Assembly: GCF_001900245.1 (NCBI RefSeq)
Contig: NZ_CP017813.1
Span: 496,001-560,000, forward strand
Direction: 5' to 3'
DNA length: 64,000 nucleotides
Source: Mycoplasmopsis pullorum
GTDB taxonomy: Bacteria > Bacillota_I > Bacilli_A > Mycoplasmatales > Metamycoplasmataceae
Shown piece by piece: positions 46,510 to 55,615 of the stretch (its first letter is position 1; each line of letters opens with the position of its first letter). The notes beneath the pieces were generated by a model. That model was not told the origin of the DNA, searched no databases, and was given only the letters and a program-made list of their open reading frames with translations. The position numbers and the translations under genes were made by a program.

Positions 46510-47352
46510 ATGAATAAATGAGTTATATTCAGTGATGTAGATGGAACCATTTATGGATTTCCAGACAAAAAATTGTCAAATGTAAATAAGGACAAACTTC
46601 AAGAAATTTACGAAAAAGGTGTTAATTTTGTAATTGCAACCGGTAATCCACCTTATGAAAAAATTCAACGTTTAGCAGACATTGCAAAATCACGTTATAT
46701 CATTACTAGCGGTGGAGCTTCTGTTTATGATAATTTTAAAAAGGAATACATTCATGTTGAATACATTCCTTTAGATGAAGCTCGTAAACTTTTTGAAATA
46801 GCAGACCGTATAAATGCTCGTCTTTACTACTTTGGTTTAGACCAATATTATTTAAAAAATCACAATGAGGAAATGCATACTTTTTTAAGTGAATTTTGTG
46901 AGTATTATGATTGAATTTTAGATGGTAGAATTAACAAAGATATTAACAAAATTGAAGTTTATGGCACTCCGGAAGAAGTTCGATTAGCTTATGAAGAATT
47001 CGTCGAAGCTAATTTAGACTTGAATATTATTAATTTAAAAACGCATTTAGAAATAACTAAAACAGGGGTTTCTAAAGCGAGCGGAATTAAATGATTGTGC
47101 GAAAATGTCTTTAATGTTTCAGAACAAGATGTTATGGCGATTGGGGACAGTCAAAATGACATTCCAATGTTAGAATATGTTGGTTATTCTTATGCTATGG
47201 ACAACGCGGGGACTGAAACTAAAAAAGCAGCTAAATTTTACACTAGTGACGTAAGACAAGACGGTTTGGCCGAAGCGATTGATGACTTTTTATATAGAAC
47301 TGATTTTGAATTAAAAAAAGCTATATCACAGGGAAAAATGAAAAAAAGCTAA
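46510..47352 (+). CDS. Cof-type HAD phosphatase
   Basis: A 280-residue HAD hydrolase. MNKWVIFSDVDGTIYGFPDK carries motif I (DVDGT), ATGNPP motif II, and GDSQNDIPMLEYVGYSYAM motif IV, with KASGI preceding. TGA Trp codons at residue 4 and in the cap. The second of three such enzymes here. Substrate unknown. The gene's stop lies in its terminator stem and its end overlaps the converging LtrA-like gene. Confidence 0.88.
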
Positions 47353-48509
47353 TCCGAATGGATTAGCTTTTTTACGTATTTTTGTAACAAAAGTGTAGAC
47401 ATTCAAGTCGATGTGGACTAATACAAACGACAACATAACAATGATAAAACGTGTTTGTTCGTTTAAATGTTTATCGTAAATTGTCCCCAATGTACATACA
47501 AGAATAAAAATGATAATTGGTACCACTCCAATAGAAATTTTACGTTTTTGTGCACTTTGTTTAGGAAATGTAATTATTAATATATTCATCATAACTACAT
47601 ATATGAATAATACTGCAAAACAAATTATTCATATTGGTCAATTGCTGATTGTATGATGTAGGTTAAACTCATAATCTAAGGTTAATGATAAATAAATTAT
47701 AACATGCACTAAAACCATAATATATCATCGTTTAACGTTTGAATGCTGGTCAATTAATTTTTCAAAATAGTGAATGTAATAGATGAGTAAAGAACCAACA
47801 AAAAACATTCCTAGAACACCTTTTCAATCTAAATCTTTAAAATAGTAAGAAAGTACAATTAACATTTCGCCAAAAAAGATGATGGTTATTAAATTTAGTC
47901 TTTCAATTAAATGTGGTAAATTAATTCCTTGATTATTATTTTTCACTCATGGTCGTCAAAATAAAGGAAGAATTCAACTTAAACCAATTGTAATAATGAT
48001 TAAATAAATTCCGATGTGATGTGGTAAAAATGCAAATATCATAACCAATATACCTATATTTAAGAAATAAAAAGAATTTATTACAAAAGTTAATTTATGT
48101 TGATTTAAGTTTTTGTTCCGAGTTCAATAATAAATATTTTGAAATGAAAAACTAAAATAAATTACTGATAAAGCTATATTAAAGGACTTAAATGTAATTT
48201 CTCATTCAGCATTGATTGAGTTGCTCATATACATGATTAGACCAATATCAAATAGAATAAAGAGCTTTTCAAAAATTTTGTTTTGTCCATATTTATTAAT
48301 TGCGATAGTTTTGGTAATTCATATTTTAATCCAAATGATAAGTACTAATGATAATTTTAAAAAATCTACATAGGTAACCGGAGAATGATCATGATGTTCA
48401 AAATATTTTTGAATTGCTAAATACCAAAAACGAAGACCGAATCATAAAACAACTCCATTAATGTCACGCTTTTACTAATTTTCTTAATTGTGTTTTTAAT
48501 TTCGTTCAT
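47311..48509 (-). pseudogene. LtrA-family membrane protein, frameshifted near its N terminus
   Basis: From ATG 48509 the frame gives MNEIKNTIKKISKSVTLMEL then FYDSVFVFGI and stops (TAG 48417-48419). All the rest is in another frame: LAIQKYFEHHDHSPVTYVDF, about ten TM segments, and LIERLNLITIIFFGEMLIVL, the ERxxxIxxGE signature of low-temperature-requirement protein A. Adding one T to the T5 run (complement 48426-48430) gives VFVFWYLAIQKYF and one intact gene. Last codons read a TGA at 47326 as Trp and end at 47311-47313, 42 bases into the HAD gene. Confidence 0.75.
47342..47373. terminator. Terminator after the HAD gene
   Basis: Perfect 14-bp stem 47342-47355 with 47360-47373, GAAT loop, T tail. 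Contains the HAD stop codon and lies within the 3' coding part of the minus-strand gene. Confidence 0.85.
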
Positions 48510-48543
48510 TTTATCCCTTTTTTCAATCAATAAAATAATAAAA

Positions 48544-48564
48544 ACCTAGGACTTAATCCTAGGT
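48544..48564 (-). terminator. Terminator after rpmE
   Basis: Stem ACCTAGG (48544-48550) with CCTAGGT (48558-48564), seven-base loop; T-rich on the minus strand beyond. Confidence 0.75.
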
Positions 48565-48578
48565 AAATCACAAAATTA

Positions 48579-48788
48579 TTAGTTAGCTTTTTTTTGTAAT
48601 CTTCTGTTGAATCTGTCGATTCTACCTGTTGCTTTAGCTTGAGCTCTGTTTCCTGTGTAAACAGGGTGACAACCTGAACAAACGTCTACTGAAAATTGTT
48701 TTTTAGTTGAACCAAAAGTGAATGATTTTTGACATGTTGAACATGTAACTTCAACTTTGTGGTATGCTGGATGAATATCTTTTTTCAT
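48579..48788 (-). CDS. rpmE: 50S ribosomal protein L31 (zinc type)
   Basis: 69 residues: MKKDIHPAYHKVEVTCSTCQ with CSTC, later CSGCHPVYTGN. The Cys set binds zinc, and HPVYTG is the family signature. It sits 14 bases after rpsD, likely co-transcribed. Confidence 0.95.
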   Translation of the reverse strand: MKKDIHPAYHKVEVTCSTCQKSFTFGSTKKQFSVDVCSGCHPVYTGNRAQAKATGRIDRFNRRLQKKAN

Positions 48789-48802
48789 ATTTACCTACTT
48801 TA

Positions 48803-49402
48803 TTATTTAGCGTAGAACTCAACGATAAGAGCGTCTTTAATTTCAGTATGCACTTCGTTACGTTCTGGTAAACGGTCGTATTTTACAGTAAAGTCTTTTC
48901 TTGTTAATCAAGCTGCAGCTGCTTTAGATTCTAAAGCTTCAGTAATTTGTACGTTCTTTTGTGATTTTTCTTTTAATTCAATAACTGATCCTAATTTAAT
49001 TGACATTGAAGGAATATCAGCTTTTTTACCATCCACTGTAAAGTGTCCGTGGTTTACTAATTGACGAGCTTGTCTTCTTGTTGTTGCAAAACCAGCTCTG
49101 TAAACTAAGTTATCTAAACGTGATTCTAAAAGTTGTAAAAGGTTTGTACCTGTAATACCTTTAAGTTTAGTAGCTTTTACATAAATTTTACGTAATTGTT
49201 TTTCATTAATTCCAAATACGTGTTTGATTTTTTGTTTTTCGTATAAGTGTAAACCATAATCTGATAGTTTAACTCTTTTGTTTCCGTGTTGTCCAGGAGC
49301 ATAAGTTCTTTTTCTACCTTTTGAAAACTCTTTACCAGTTTCTAAGATAGAGTAACCTAGACGACGTGATTTTTTAAACACAGGTCCTGTGTATCTTGAC
49401 AT
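48803..49402 (-). CDS. rpsD: 30S ribosomal protein S4
   Basis: A 199-residue S4: [40 protein letters not shown], and an S4 RNA-binding domain [20 protein letters not shown] with [15 protein letters not shown]. One TGA Trp (AAAAWLTRKDF). It nucleates 30S assembly. SD GAAGGAGAAAAC. The leader (49403-~49514) follows a minus-strand TATAAA at 49522-49527 and is a candidate for S4 autoregulation. Confidence 0.97.
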
Positions 49403-49527
49403 GTTTTCTCCTTCTGCATAAAAGGAAATAAATCTCTAAATAAGTGATTTTTTCTCAAAGATTTTGGCATTCAGCAAGCCTACTTTACTAAGCAAATCGA
49501 AAAACTCATTATTATTCATGATTTATA
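49403..49527 (-). promoter_or_regulatory. rpsD promoter and leader
   Basis: Minus-strand TATAAA (49522-49527) and a ~110-base leader to the SD. No strong hairpin stands out by eye. Confidence 0.45.
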
Positions 49528-49621
49528 GCTGTATTTATGCTAATTAATTGTACTAAAAAAGTCATTTTTTCCAAGTACAAAAACATTCTTTTCTTTGTTG
49601 TTAAATTGAAGCAATTAAAAA

Positions 49622-49639
49622 GCGGAAAATTCATTCCGC
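49622..49639 (-). terminator. Terminator after rpiB
   Basis: GCGGAA (49622-49627) with TTCCGC (49634-49639); minus-strand T-run CTTTTTAATT follows. Confidence 0.75.
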
Positions 49640-49651
49640 ACTCTAATTAAA

Positions 49652-50089
49652 TTATTGGTCTAATTCCTCAATTCTTGCGATATGTCTTCCACCCTCGAAT
49701 TGAGATCTTAAATATTCATCAACCATATCTTTTGCTTGTTCAAAAGTCACTTGACGTCCACCAAAAACCAAAACATTAGCGTTGTTGTGTTGTTTTGCTA
49801 AATGTGCGTCTTCAACAGATGTAATTCTGGCTGCACGAATGTGTTTGTGACGATTTAGGGCATAAGAAATTCCTAATCCCGTTCCACAAATACCAATTCC
49901 GAATTCAGGGTTGTTTTGATTAATGTAATCTGCTAATTTGTTTCCTTGCAGTGCGTATGAAACTGAATTTGAATCTGTATTTGGACCTAAATCCACAATT
50001 TCATATCCTAAATTTTTTAAATAATTTTCAAGCTCTTGTTTCAATTTGAAACCTGCGTGATCGCTTGCAAATGCAACTTTTTTATTCAT
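49652..50089 (-). CDS. rpiB: Ribose-5-phosphate isomerase B
   Basis: Interconverts ribose-5-P and ribulose-5-P. ASDHAGFKLKQELENYLKNL, GICGTGLGISYALNRHKHIRAA (Cys catalytic base in the GICGTG loop) and HNNANVLVFGGRQV are diagnostic. Two ATGs lie two codons apart; the AAAGG overlaps the first (50095) and is correctly spaced to 50089, so I start there (145 residues). Confidence 0.95.
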   Translation of the reverse strand: MNKKVAFASDHAGFKLKQELENYLKNLGYEIVDLGPNTDSNSVSYALQGNKLADYINQNNPEFGIGICGTGLGISYALNRHKHIRAARITSVEDAHLAKQHNNANVLVFGGRQVTFEQAKDMVDEYLRSQFEGGRHIARIEELDQ

Positions 50090-50145
50090 TTTCATCCTTT
50101 TTTCAAAAATTTTTTTGAATTTTTAAAAATTATAGCAAATATATT

Positions 50146-50622
50146 ATGATGAAACAAAATGATAAAAGAGATTGCACGTTATTTGTGTTAAATTGATTCT
50201 GTAAAAAAATCAAAAAATATGAAATTGATTTTTTAAGTTATAAAAGCGAAATTGAATACTCAAAAAACGGAATACCAATTAATTCTTTAGCAAAATATGC
50301 TCGTGAAAAAGAAGGAGTTGAAATTGAAACTTACAAATGTGATATTAATCAAATGGAAAATATAGATAAAAATGAATTTCCGTTTGCTTGTTTAATCGAA
50401 AATGATAATTTACAGCACATGGTAGTTTTGAAAAAATATACACCACAAAAAGTTGAAATTTGAGATCCTGCACAAGGAAATGTTAAATTAACTACAGAAA
50501 AATTTAAGAGTGTGTTTTTGAATTATATATTTATTTTTCGTTTTAAGACAGAAGTTAAAAACAAAGAATTTTACTTAAAAATAGTTTTCAAATTAGCGTT
50601 TCCTTTACATTTATTATGCTAA
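50146..50622 (+). CDS. Peptidase C39 domain protein (bacteriocin-leader-type peptidase)
   Basis: A 158-residue protein starting MMKQNDKRDC. The C39 catalytic set is complete: Gln4 (oxyanion), Cys10 in KRDC, His91 in LQHMVVLKKY and Asp107 in WDPAQGN; spacing His-Asp of 16 equals that in ComA/LahT-type peptidases. Such domains cleave double-glycine leaders from peptides during export and are usually fused to the exporter. Here the frame stops at TAA 50620-50622, overlapping the ATG of the ABC gene (ATGCTAA). Either a genuine split protein or a frameshift. No SD; AT-rich box just upstream. Confidence 0.85.
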
Positions 50623-52154
50623 TTTCTATGCTTTTGAGTTTATTGAATCCTTTTATTACAAAATTCATTTTAGACTATTTTATAGTTAATTTCGCAATAA
50701 ATGATCTCATCATTTTATTCATCATTCAAGTTTCGATTTACTTCTTTAAAATAGTTATTGAAAAAATTGGAACGCTTCATATTGATAATAAAATTGAACA
50801 CAAATTTTATATTTATAAGCGTAAATTATTATCTGAATTTTTACTCAATAAAGATAGTTATTCAATTAAAAATGAAATTGAAGAGACGATTAATTTAAGC
50901 AAAATCAAACAAAAACTAGTTTTTGAATATAAAATTTTTTCTGAAATAGTGATAAATTTAATTTTATTTCTTTTTAGTTTCTTTTTGATGTATAAAATTA
51001 ACCTGTTTTTAACATGTTGCATTATGGTTATTACATTTTTATTTTTAATCCTAAATATTTATAAATATGGGGTTTTAGAAAAAACACAAAATAATTTAGA
51101 AAAAGATATGGTCAAAGAAATGTTGATTACAAATAATTTTTGAAAACTTAAAAACACAACTTTAATCAAACCATTTCACAAATATATTATTAATGAATTT
51201 GATGATCTAAATCAAAATATCCAATCCAAAACTCATTTTTATAGTTTTAAAACTATTTTCATTGATATTTGGTCAGAATTTACAGAAAAACTTGCTCCAT
51301 TTTTAGTGTTAGTGTTTAGTATATTTTTATTGTGGACTAATAATTTTTCATTAACTCAAATCATCTTATTTCTAACTTTAATTCACTTTTTCCAATCGCC
51401 TATTAGCAAAATTCCGTATTTTCTTTCGCAATTTAGAATTTATAAAAAATCTTTGGAACATTTTTTGTTGTGAGAAAAGATTTTGCAAAAGTGATCTTTA
51501 AATAAAAAAGAGAATTTTGATAAAAGTGTTAATTCAATTCTTATTCAAAATGCAGATGTTTATATTGATGGTAAGAAAATATTAGATATTGATTTTTTGA
51601 AAATTAACTCTAGTCTTATTATTAAAGGAAATAACGGAGTAGGTAAAAGTACTTTTTGTCGCTTAATTGCTGGGACAATTAACTACAAACACGGGACAAT
51701 TTTATTAAATGGAGAATACGAATTAAATAAATATGACATTTCGAATTCAATTTGTTTAATTAATACTAATGAATTTTTACCGTTAATGAAAGTTAGGGAC
51801 TTTTTAGCTATTTCCGGGGACAGTCAATGAGTTGAAATTGTCCGCAAGTACGATTTGCATCATATTTTAGTATTTTTAGGAATTGATATTAATAAAACTA
51901 TTGACTCAGAGTTAGGAAATTTTTCAACCGGACAATTGAAATTTTTGAATTTAATGCGAATTATGTTAAAACAATATGACTGAATAATTTTAGATGAAGC
52001 ATTCGAGGGATTAGATTCTAGAGTCAGAGATTTTATGATTTTATGCATCAAAGATTTTCAAAAGAAAGCTAAATTTATTGAAATTAGTCATTCAGGTTTT
52101 TACGTTAATAAAGAAAGTAGAATAATCAATTTTGAAAAAATTAATTCACAATAG
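50616..52154 (+). CDS. ABC exporter (membrane plus ATPase domains)
   Basis: A 512-residue half-transporter. Up to six TM segments in the first ~300 residues (MLISMLLSLLNPFITKFILD onward); the nucleotide-binding domain has Walker A GNNGVGKST (~residue 337), a signature NFSTGQLKF in place of LSGGQ (~434), Walker B WIILDEAFEGLD (~456) and the H-loop ISHSG (~490). All catalytic motifs are intact. Paired with the C39 protein it makes the equivalent of a peptidase-containing ABC transporter. Several TGA Trp codons. Start overlaps the peptidase stop. Confidence 0.9.
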
Positions 52155-52503
52155 AATTTTGTTTATTATTTTATTATTATCAATTATCTTAGTTATAGTT
52201 AGTTTTTGATTTTTATTCGACTTTAAAACTCGAAAATACATAAATATAAATGTCCAAAAAAATGAATTAGGTTTTTTTGTATCTAGTAGCGAGATTAGTG
52301 AGGGGATTAAATATAGAGGTATTTACAAGTCAAATCAAGAAATTAAGGAAATCGAAATGTATTTTATTAAACACGATAAAAATTTGTATAAAATTGTTTT
52401 TCTCGAAAGTTTAAATTTAAGTAGTGATAATTTTGTAATTGGAGTTCACTTGGAAAAGGTAAAACTGTTTAATTGAATAAAAGAATTCTTATTTTTTAAC
52501 TAG
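52132..52503 (+). CDS. Membrane-anchored accessory protein of the exporter cassette
   Basis: 123 residues from TTG 52132 (MKKLIHNRILFIILLLSIIL), overlapping the ABC gene by 23 bases; ends TAG 52501-52503. One N-terminal TM (about 8-30), then an extracytoplasmic beta-rich domain (ININVQKNELGFFVSSSEIS). Topology and place suggest a membrane-fusion-like accessory subunit of the exporter (as LcnD/HlyD), though it is much shorter than those. No homology recognised. Confidence 0.65.
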
Positions 52504-52532
52504 TAAATAGTAATTTTTGGTGTATTTCAAAG

Positions 52533-52538
52533 TATAAT
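52533..52538 (+). promoter_or_regulatory. -10 box for ybeY-cdd-era
   Basis: TATAAT nine bases before the ybeY ATG, no SD; a near-leaderless start. Confidence 0.6.
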
Positions 52539-52547
52539 TTAATTAAT

Positions 52548-53018
52548 ATGAATAAAACTGAAAAATCTATTTTGATTATAGATAATGAGACAGAATTTGA
52601 ATTCTTATACGAAGTGGAATTTAAGCAAATTTTGAATAATTTGATTGAATATTTTAAAATCGACAAAACTGTTGAAGTGGATGTAACAATTACCGATAAT
52701 GAAACCATACGTGAATTAAATAAAAATTATCGCGGAAAAGACTATGCTACAGATATTTTGTCGTTTGATTTCGCTGATGAAGAACTTTATCAATCTATGC
52801 CGCTAAGGCACTTAGGTGAATTAGTCATTAGCTATGAAAAAGTTCTTTCTCAAGCTCAAGAGTTTAATCACAGTGTCAAAAGAGAAATTTGTTACTTATT
52901 TACTCATGGTTTAGTGCATTTAATGGGATACGATCATGAAGTAGAAGATGAAAGAATTCAAATGAATCAAATTGTTGATGATATTTTCAATCCGTTAAAT
53001 ATCACAAGAGAGGACTAA
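52548..53018 (+). CDS. ybeY: Endoribonuclease YbeY
   Basis: A 156-residue metalloprotein for 16S 3' maturation and ribosome quality control. Zinc-binding HGLVHLMGYDHEVEDE (HxxxHxxxxxH) near the C terminus and DYATDILSFDF. Slightly longer N terminus. First gene of ybeY-cdd-era, a common order. Confidence 0.95.
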   Translation: MNKTEKSILIIDNETEFEFLYEVEFKQILNNLIEYFKIDKTVEVDVTITDNETIRELNKNYRGKDYATDILSFDFADEELYQSMPLRHLGELVISYEKVLSQAQEFNHSVKREICYLFTHGLVHLMGYDHEVEDERIQMNQIVDDIFNPLNITRED

Positions 53019-53020
53019 AA

Positions 53021-53413
53021 ATGATCGAAAAATTACAAGAATTATTAAAAAAATCTTATTCACCATACTCAAATTTTCCTGTTGCTGCAATCGCTATCGA
53101 TAACGAAGGTAAAGAATATTATGGTGTTAACGTCGAAAATACAGCTTATCCATCAAGTTTATGTGCTGAAAGAAGTGCACTTTTTGGCTCAGTAGCATAC
53201 GGTGGAAAAATCGGAAACTTTAAAGAAATACACATTATTTCAAATTTAAACGAACCTATTACTCCTTGTGCTGGATGTAGACAAGTTATTACTGAATTTA
53301 TGCCTAATGATGCAAAAATTTATCAATATTCACATGATGGAAGTCAAGTGCGTATTGAAACAGTTCTCGAATTAGTACCACATCCTTTAAGAACTGGGGA
53401 CATTTTTAAATAA
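53021..53413 (+). CDS. cdd: Cytidine deaminase
   Basis: Cytidine/deoxycytidine to uridine; part of nucleotide salvage. 130 residues with zinc ligands in CAERSALFG and PCAGCRQVI, and YSPYSNFPVAAIA. Two bases from ybeY, overlaps era by one. Confidence 0.97.
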   Translation: MIEKLQELLKKSYSPYSNFPVAAIAIDNEGKEYYGVNVENTAYPSSLCAERSALFGSVAYGGKIGNFKEIHIISNLNEPITPCAGCRQVITEFMPNDAKIYQYSHDGSQVRIETVLELVPHPLRTGDIFK

Positions 53414-54285
53414 TGAAAGTATGTTTTGCGACAATCTTGGGAAGACCAAACGCTGGAAAAAGTTCATTGATGAACGCTATTTTGTCATATAACGTATCAA
53501 TTGTGACTGACACACCACAAACTACCCGGGACAAAATTACTGGAATTTATACTGATGATGATTCTCAAATCATCTTTTTAGACACACCTGGTATTCATAA
53601 ACCATTAAATAAATTAGGTTCTCATTTGAATAAAAATGCACTTGAAACAATTAAAGAAGTTGATGTTGTTTTATTTTTAACACCTGCAGACGAAGAATTA
53701 GGTAAAGGTGATTTATTTATTTTGGATTATTTAAAAGATGTCAAAAATAAAATAGCAGTTATTTCAAAAATTGACAAAATTGCTAAAGAACCTGAAAAAC
53801 TAACTAAAAAAATTAATGATTTAGATCAATTTAACTTTGCTAAAATAGTTTCAACATCAATTAATAATGATAAATCTCTTGGATCACTAATTAACTTGTT
53901 AAAACAATTTACTTACGAAGATGTTCTTTATTATGATCCTGATTATGTTACAGACGTAAGTATGCGTTTTTTAGCTAAAGAAATCGTACGTGAAAGTGCA
54001 ATTAACTTACTATATCAAGAGTTACCACACTCAATTGCTGTAGAAATTACAGAATTTATCGAAAACGATAACGAAATAGAGATTTCTGGAATCATATATG
54101 TTAAACGTGATTCCCAAAAAGGTATGGTGATAGGCAAAAATGCACAAATGATTAAAAAAATCGGACAAATAGCTAGATTAAAAATGCAAAATCAATTCGG
54201 TATTCGAGTCCATTTAAACTTAAATGTAAAAGTAGCAAAAAAATGAGTTGATGACGAAGAACAAATTAAAAAATTTGGTTATTAA
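53413..54285 (+). CDS. era: GTPase Era
   Basis: A 290-residue 30S-assembly GTPase. G1 GRPNAGKSS, G3 DTPG (FLDTPGIHKPLN), G4 SKID; C-terminal KH domain with YVKRDSQKGMVIGKNAQMIK. A TGA at 54244 is read as Trp and 13 more codons follow. KH binds the 16S 3' end next to YbeY's target, matching the operon. Confidence 0.97.
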
Positions 54286-54296
54286 ATTTTGTTTGC

Positions 54297-54302
54297 TATA
54301 AT
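54297..54302 (+). promoter_or_regulatory. -10 box of metK
   Basis: TATAAT; transcription should begin near 54309, exactly at the 5' side of the leader's outer helix. Confidence 0.65.
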
Positions 54303-54309
54303 CTTGTAA

Positions 54310-54435
54310 GATTAGCATAAAGAGTATGGTAGCTTGACAGCTTTGACCATTGCCAACCTGCAATAAGCAAGGTGGATAGTTAGGGTGTAAACCAACATGC
54401 ACACTTAATGGACTCTCGCTAATCAGTAGGGAGTT
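54310..54435 (+). promoter_or_regulatory. metK leader, SAM-I/SAM-IV-like riboswitch candidate
   Basis: A ~130-base leader enclosed by P1: GATTAGC (54310-54316) with GCTAATC (54418-54424), then AGAGT (54321-54325) with ACTCT (54412-54416). Inside, P2 is ATGGT/ACCAT (54326-54330 and 54346-54350) capped by AGCT-TGAC-AGCT; then TTGCCAACC (54350-54358) and AAGGTGG (54369-54375) match the S-box core GCAACC...AAGGUG, followed by GATAGTTAGG and a GTGT/ACAC helix (54385-54388, 54401-54404). The gene behind is SAM synthetase, the standard target. ACTCTC (54412-54417) can alternatively pair with GGGAGT (54429-54434), burying the SD. Confidence 0.6.
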
Positions 54436-54438
54436 TTT

Positions 54439-55566
54439 ATGAAAAAATTATTTACAAGTGAATCAGTTGGAAGAGGTCATCCAGATAAATTATGTGACCA
54501 AATTTCTGACGCTATTTTAGATGAATATTTAAAATTAGATCCTCACTCAAAAGTTGCGATCGAAACAATGGCTAGTGGTAATAATGTTGTTATTGCTGGT
54601 GAAGTCGCTTCGAAAGTTAAGGTGGACGTTAAAGAAATAGCTAAAAACATTTTAAAATCTTTAGGTTATTTCAATTACGACACCAATTTTTTTACTGACA
54701 TTAAAAAGCAAAGTCCAGATATTGCACAAGGTGTGGAATTAGGAGACGAAATTGGAGCTGGTGATCAAGGAATCATGTTCGGTTTTGCAACTAATGAAAC
54801 TAAAAATTACATGCCTTTAGCAATTACTTTAGCTCATAAAATAGTAGAAAAAGCTGAAGAATTAAGAAACTCAAGAAACTTAAAATGAGCATACCCAGAC
54901 ATGAAGTCGCAAGTCACTGTGGACTATACAGATGAAAAGAATCCTAAAATTGAAACCGTGTTATTATCAATACAACACGATGAAAATTACAATGAACACG
55001 ATTTTCACGAGTCATTAAAAAATCTTGTGATTTATCCAGTTTTAAAAGAATATGGTTTCGATAGTGTCAATAACATATATATCAATCCTACAGGTAAATT
55101 CGTCATCGGTGGTCCATGAGGGGACACTGGTTTAACAGGTAGAAAAATTATTGTGGACACTTATGGCGGATACGCTCACCATGGTGGTGGTGCGTTTTCT
55201 GGTAAAGATGCTACCAAAGTGGACCGTTCAGCCGCTTACGCTTTACGTTGAATTGCTAAAAACTTAGTTGCGGCAGGAGCTTGTGACAAAGTCGAAATTC
55301 AAATTGCATATGCTATTGGTCGTGCAAAACCTGTTTCAATTCATATTGATACTTTTGGTACTCAAAAATATCCAATTGAAAAAATTTATGAAGCAGTGGA
55401 TAAACTTTTTGATTTAACACCAAAAGGAATTATTCAAAGTTTAAACTTAAGAAAACCAATTTATGCAAAAACAGCATATTTTGGACACTTTGGTCGTGAC
55501 AATTTATCTTTACCATGAGAAGAATTAAACAGAGTTAATGAAATTCAAGAATTTTTAAATAAATAA
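54439..55566 (+). CDS. metK: S-adenosylmethionine synthetase
   Basis: A 375-residue enzyme making SAM from ATP and Met. [38 protein letters not shown]-like [14 protein letters not shown], the P-loop-like [18 protein letters not shown]. Interrupted by several TGA Trp codons. SD is GGGAG at 54429-54433. Monocistronic with structured leader and strong terminator. Confidence 0.97.
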
Positions 55567-55615
55567 AAAATAAGCTTTTGAAGTACTTACATGTACAAAC
55601 AAAAGCTTATTTTTT
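55565..55615. terminator. Bidirectional terminator between metK and DHH gene
   Basis: 16-bp perfect stem, 55565-55580 with 55600-55615; inner loop contains GTAC repeats. Both convergent stops are at its edges. Confidence 0.88.

Noticed and set aside
49436-49519. 27-codon ORF in the rpsD leader (minus)
   Set aside because: Its ATG is only two bases from the TATAAA box, so it would precede the transcript start, and there is no SD.
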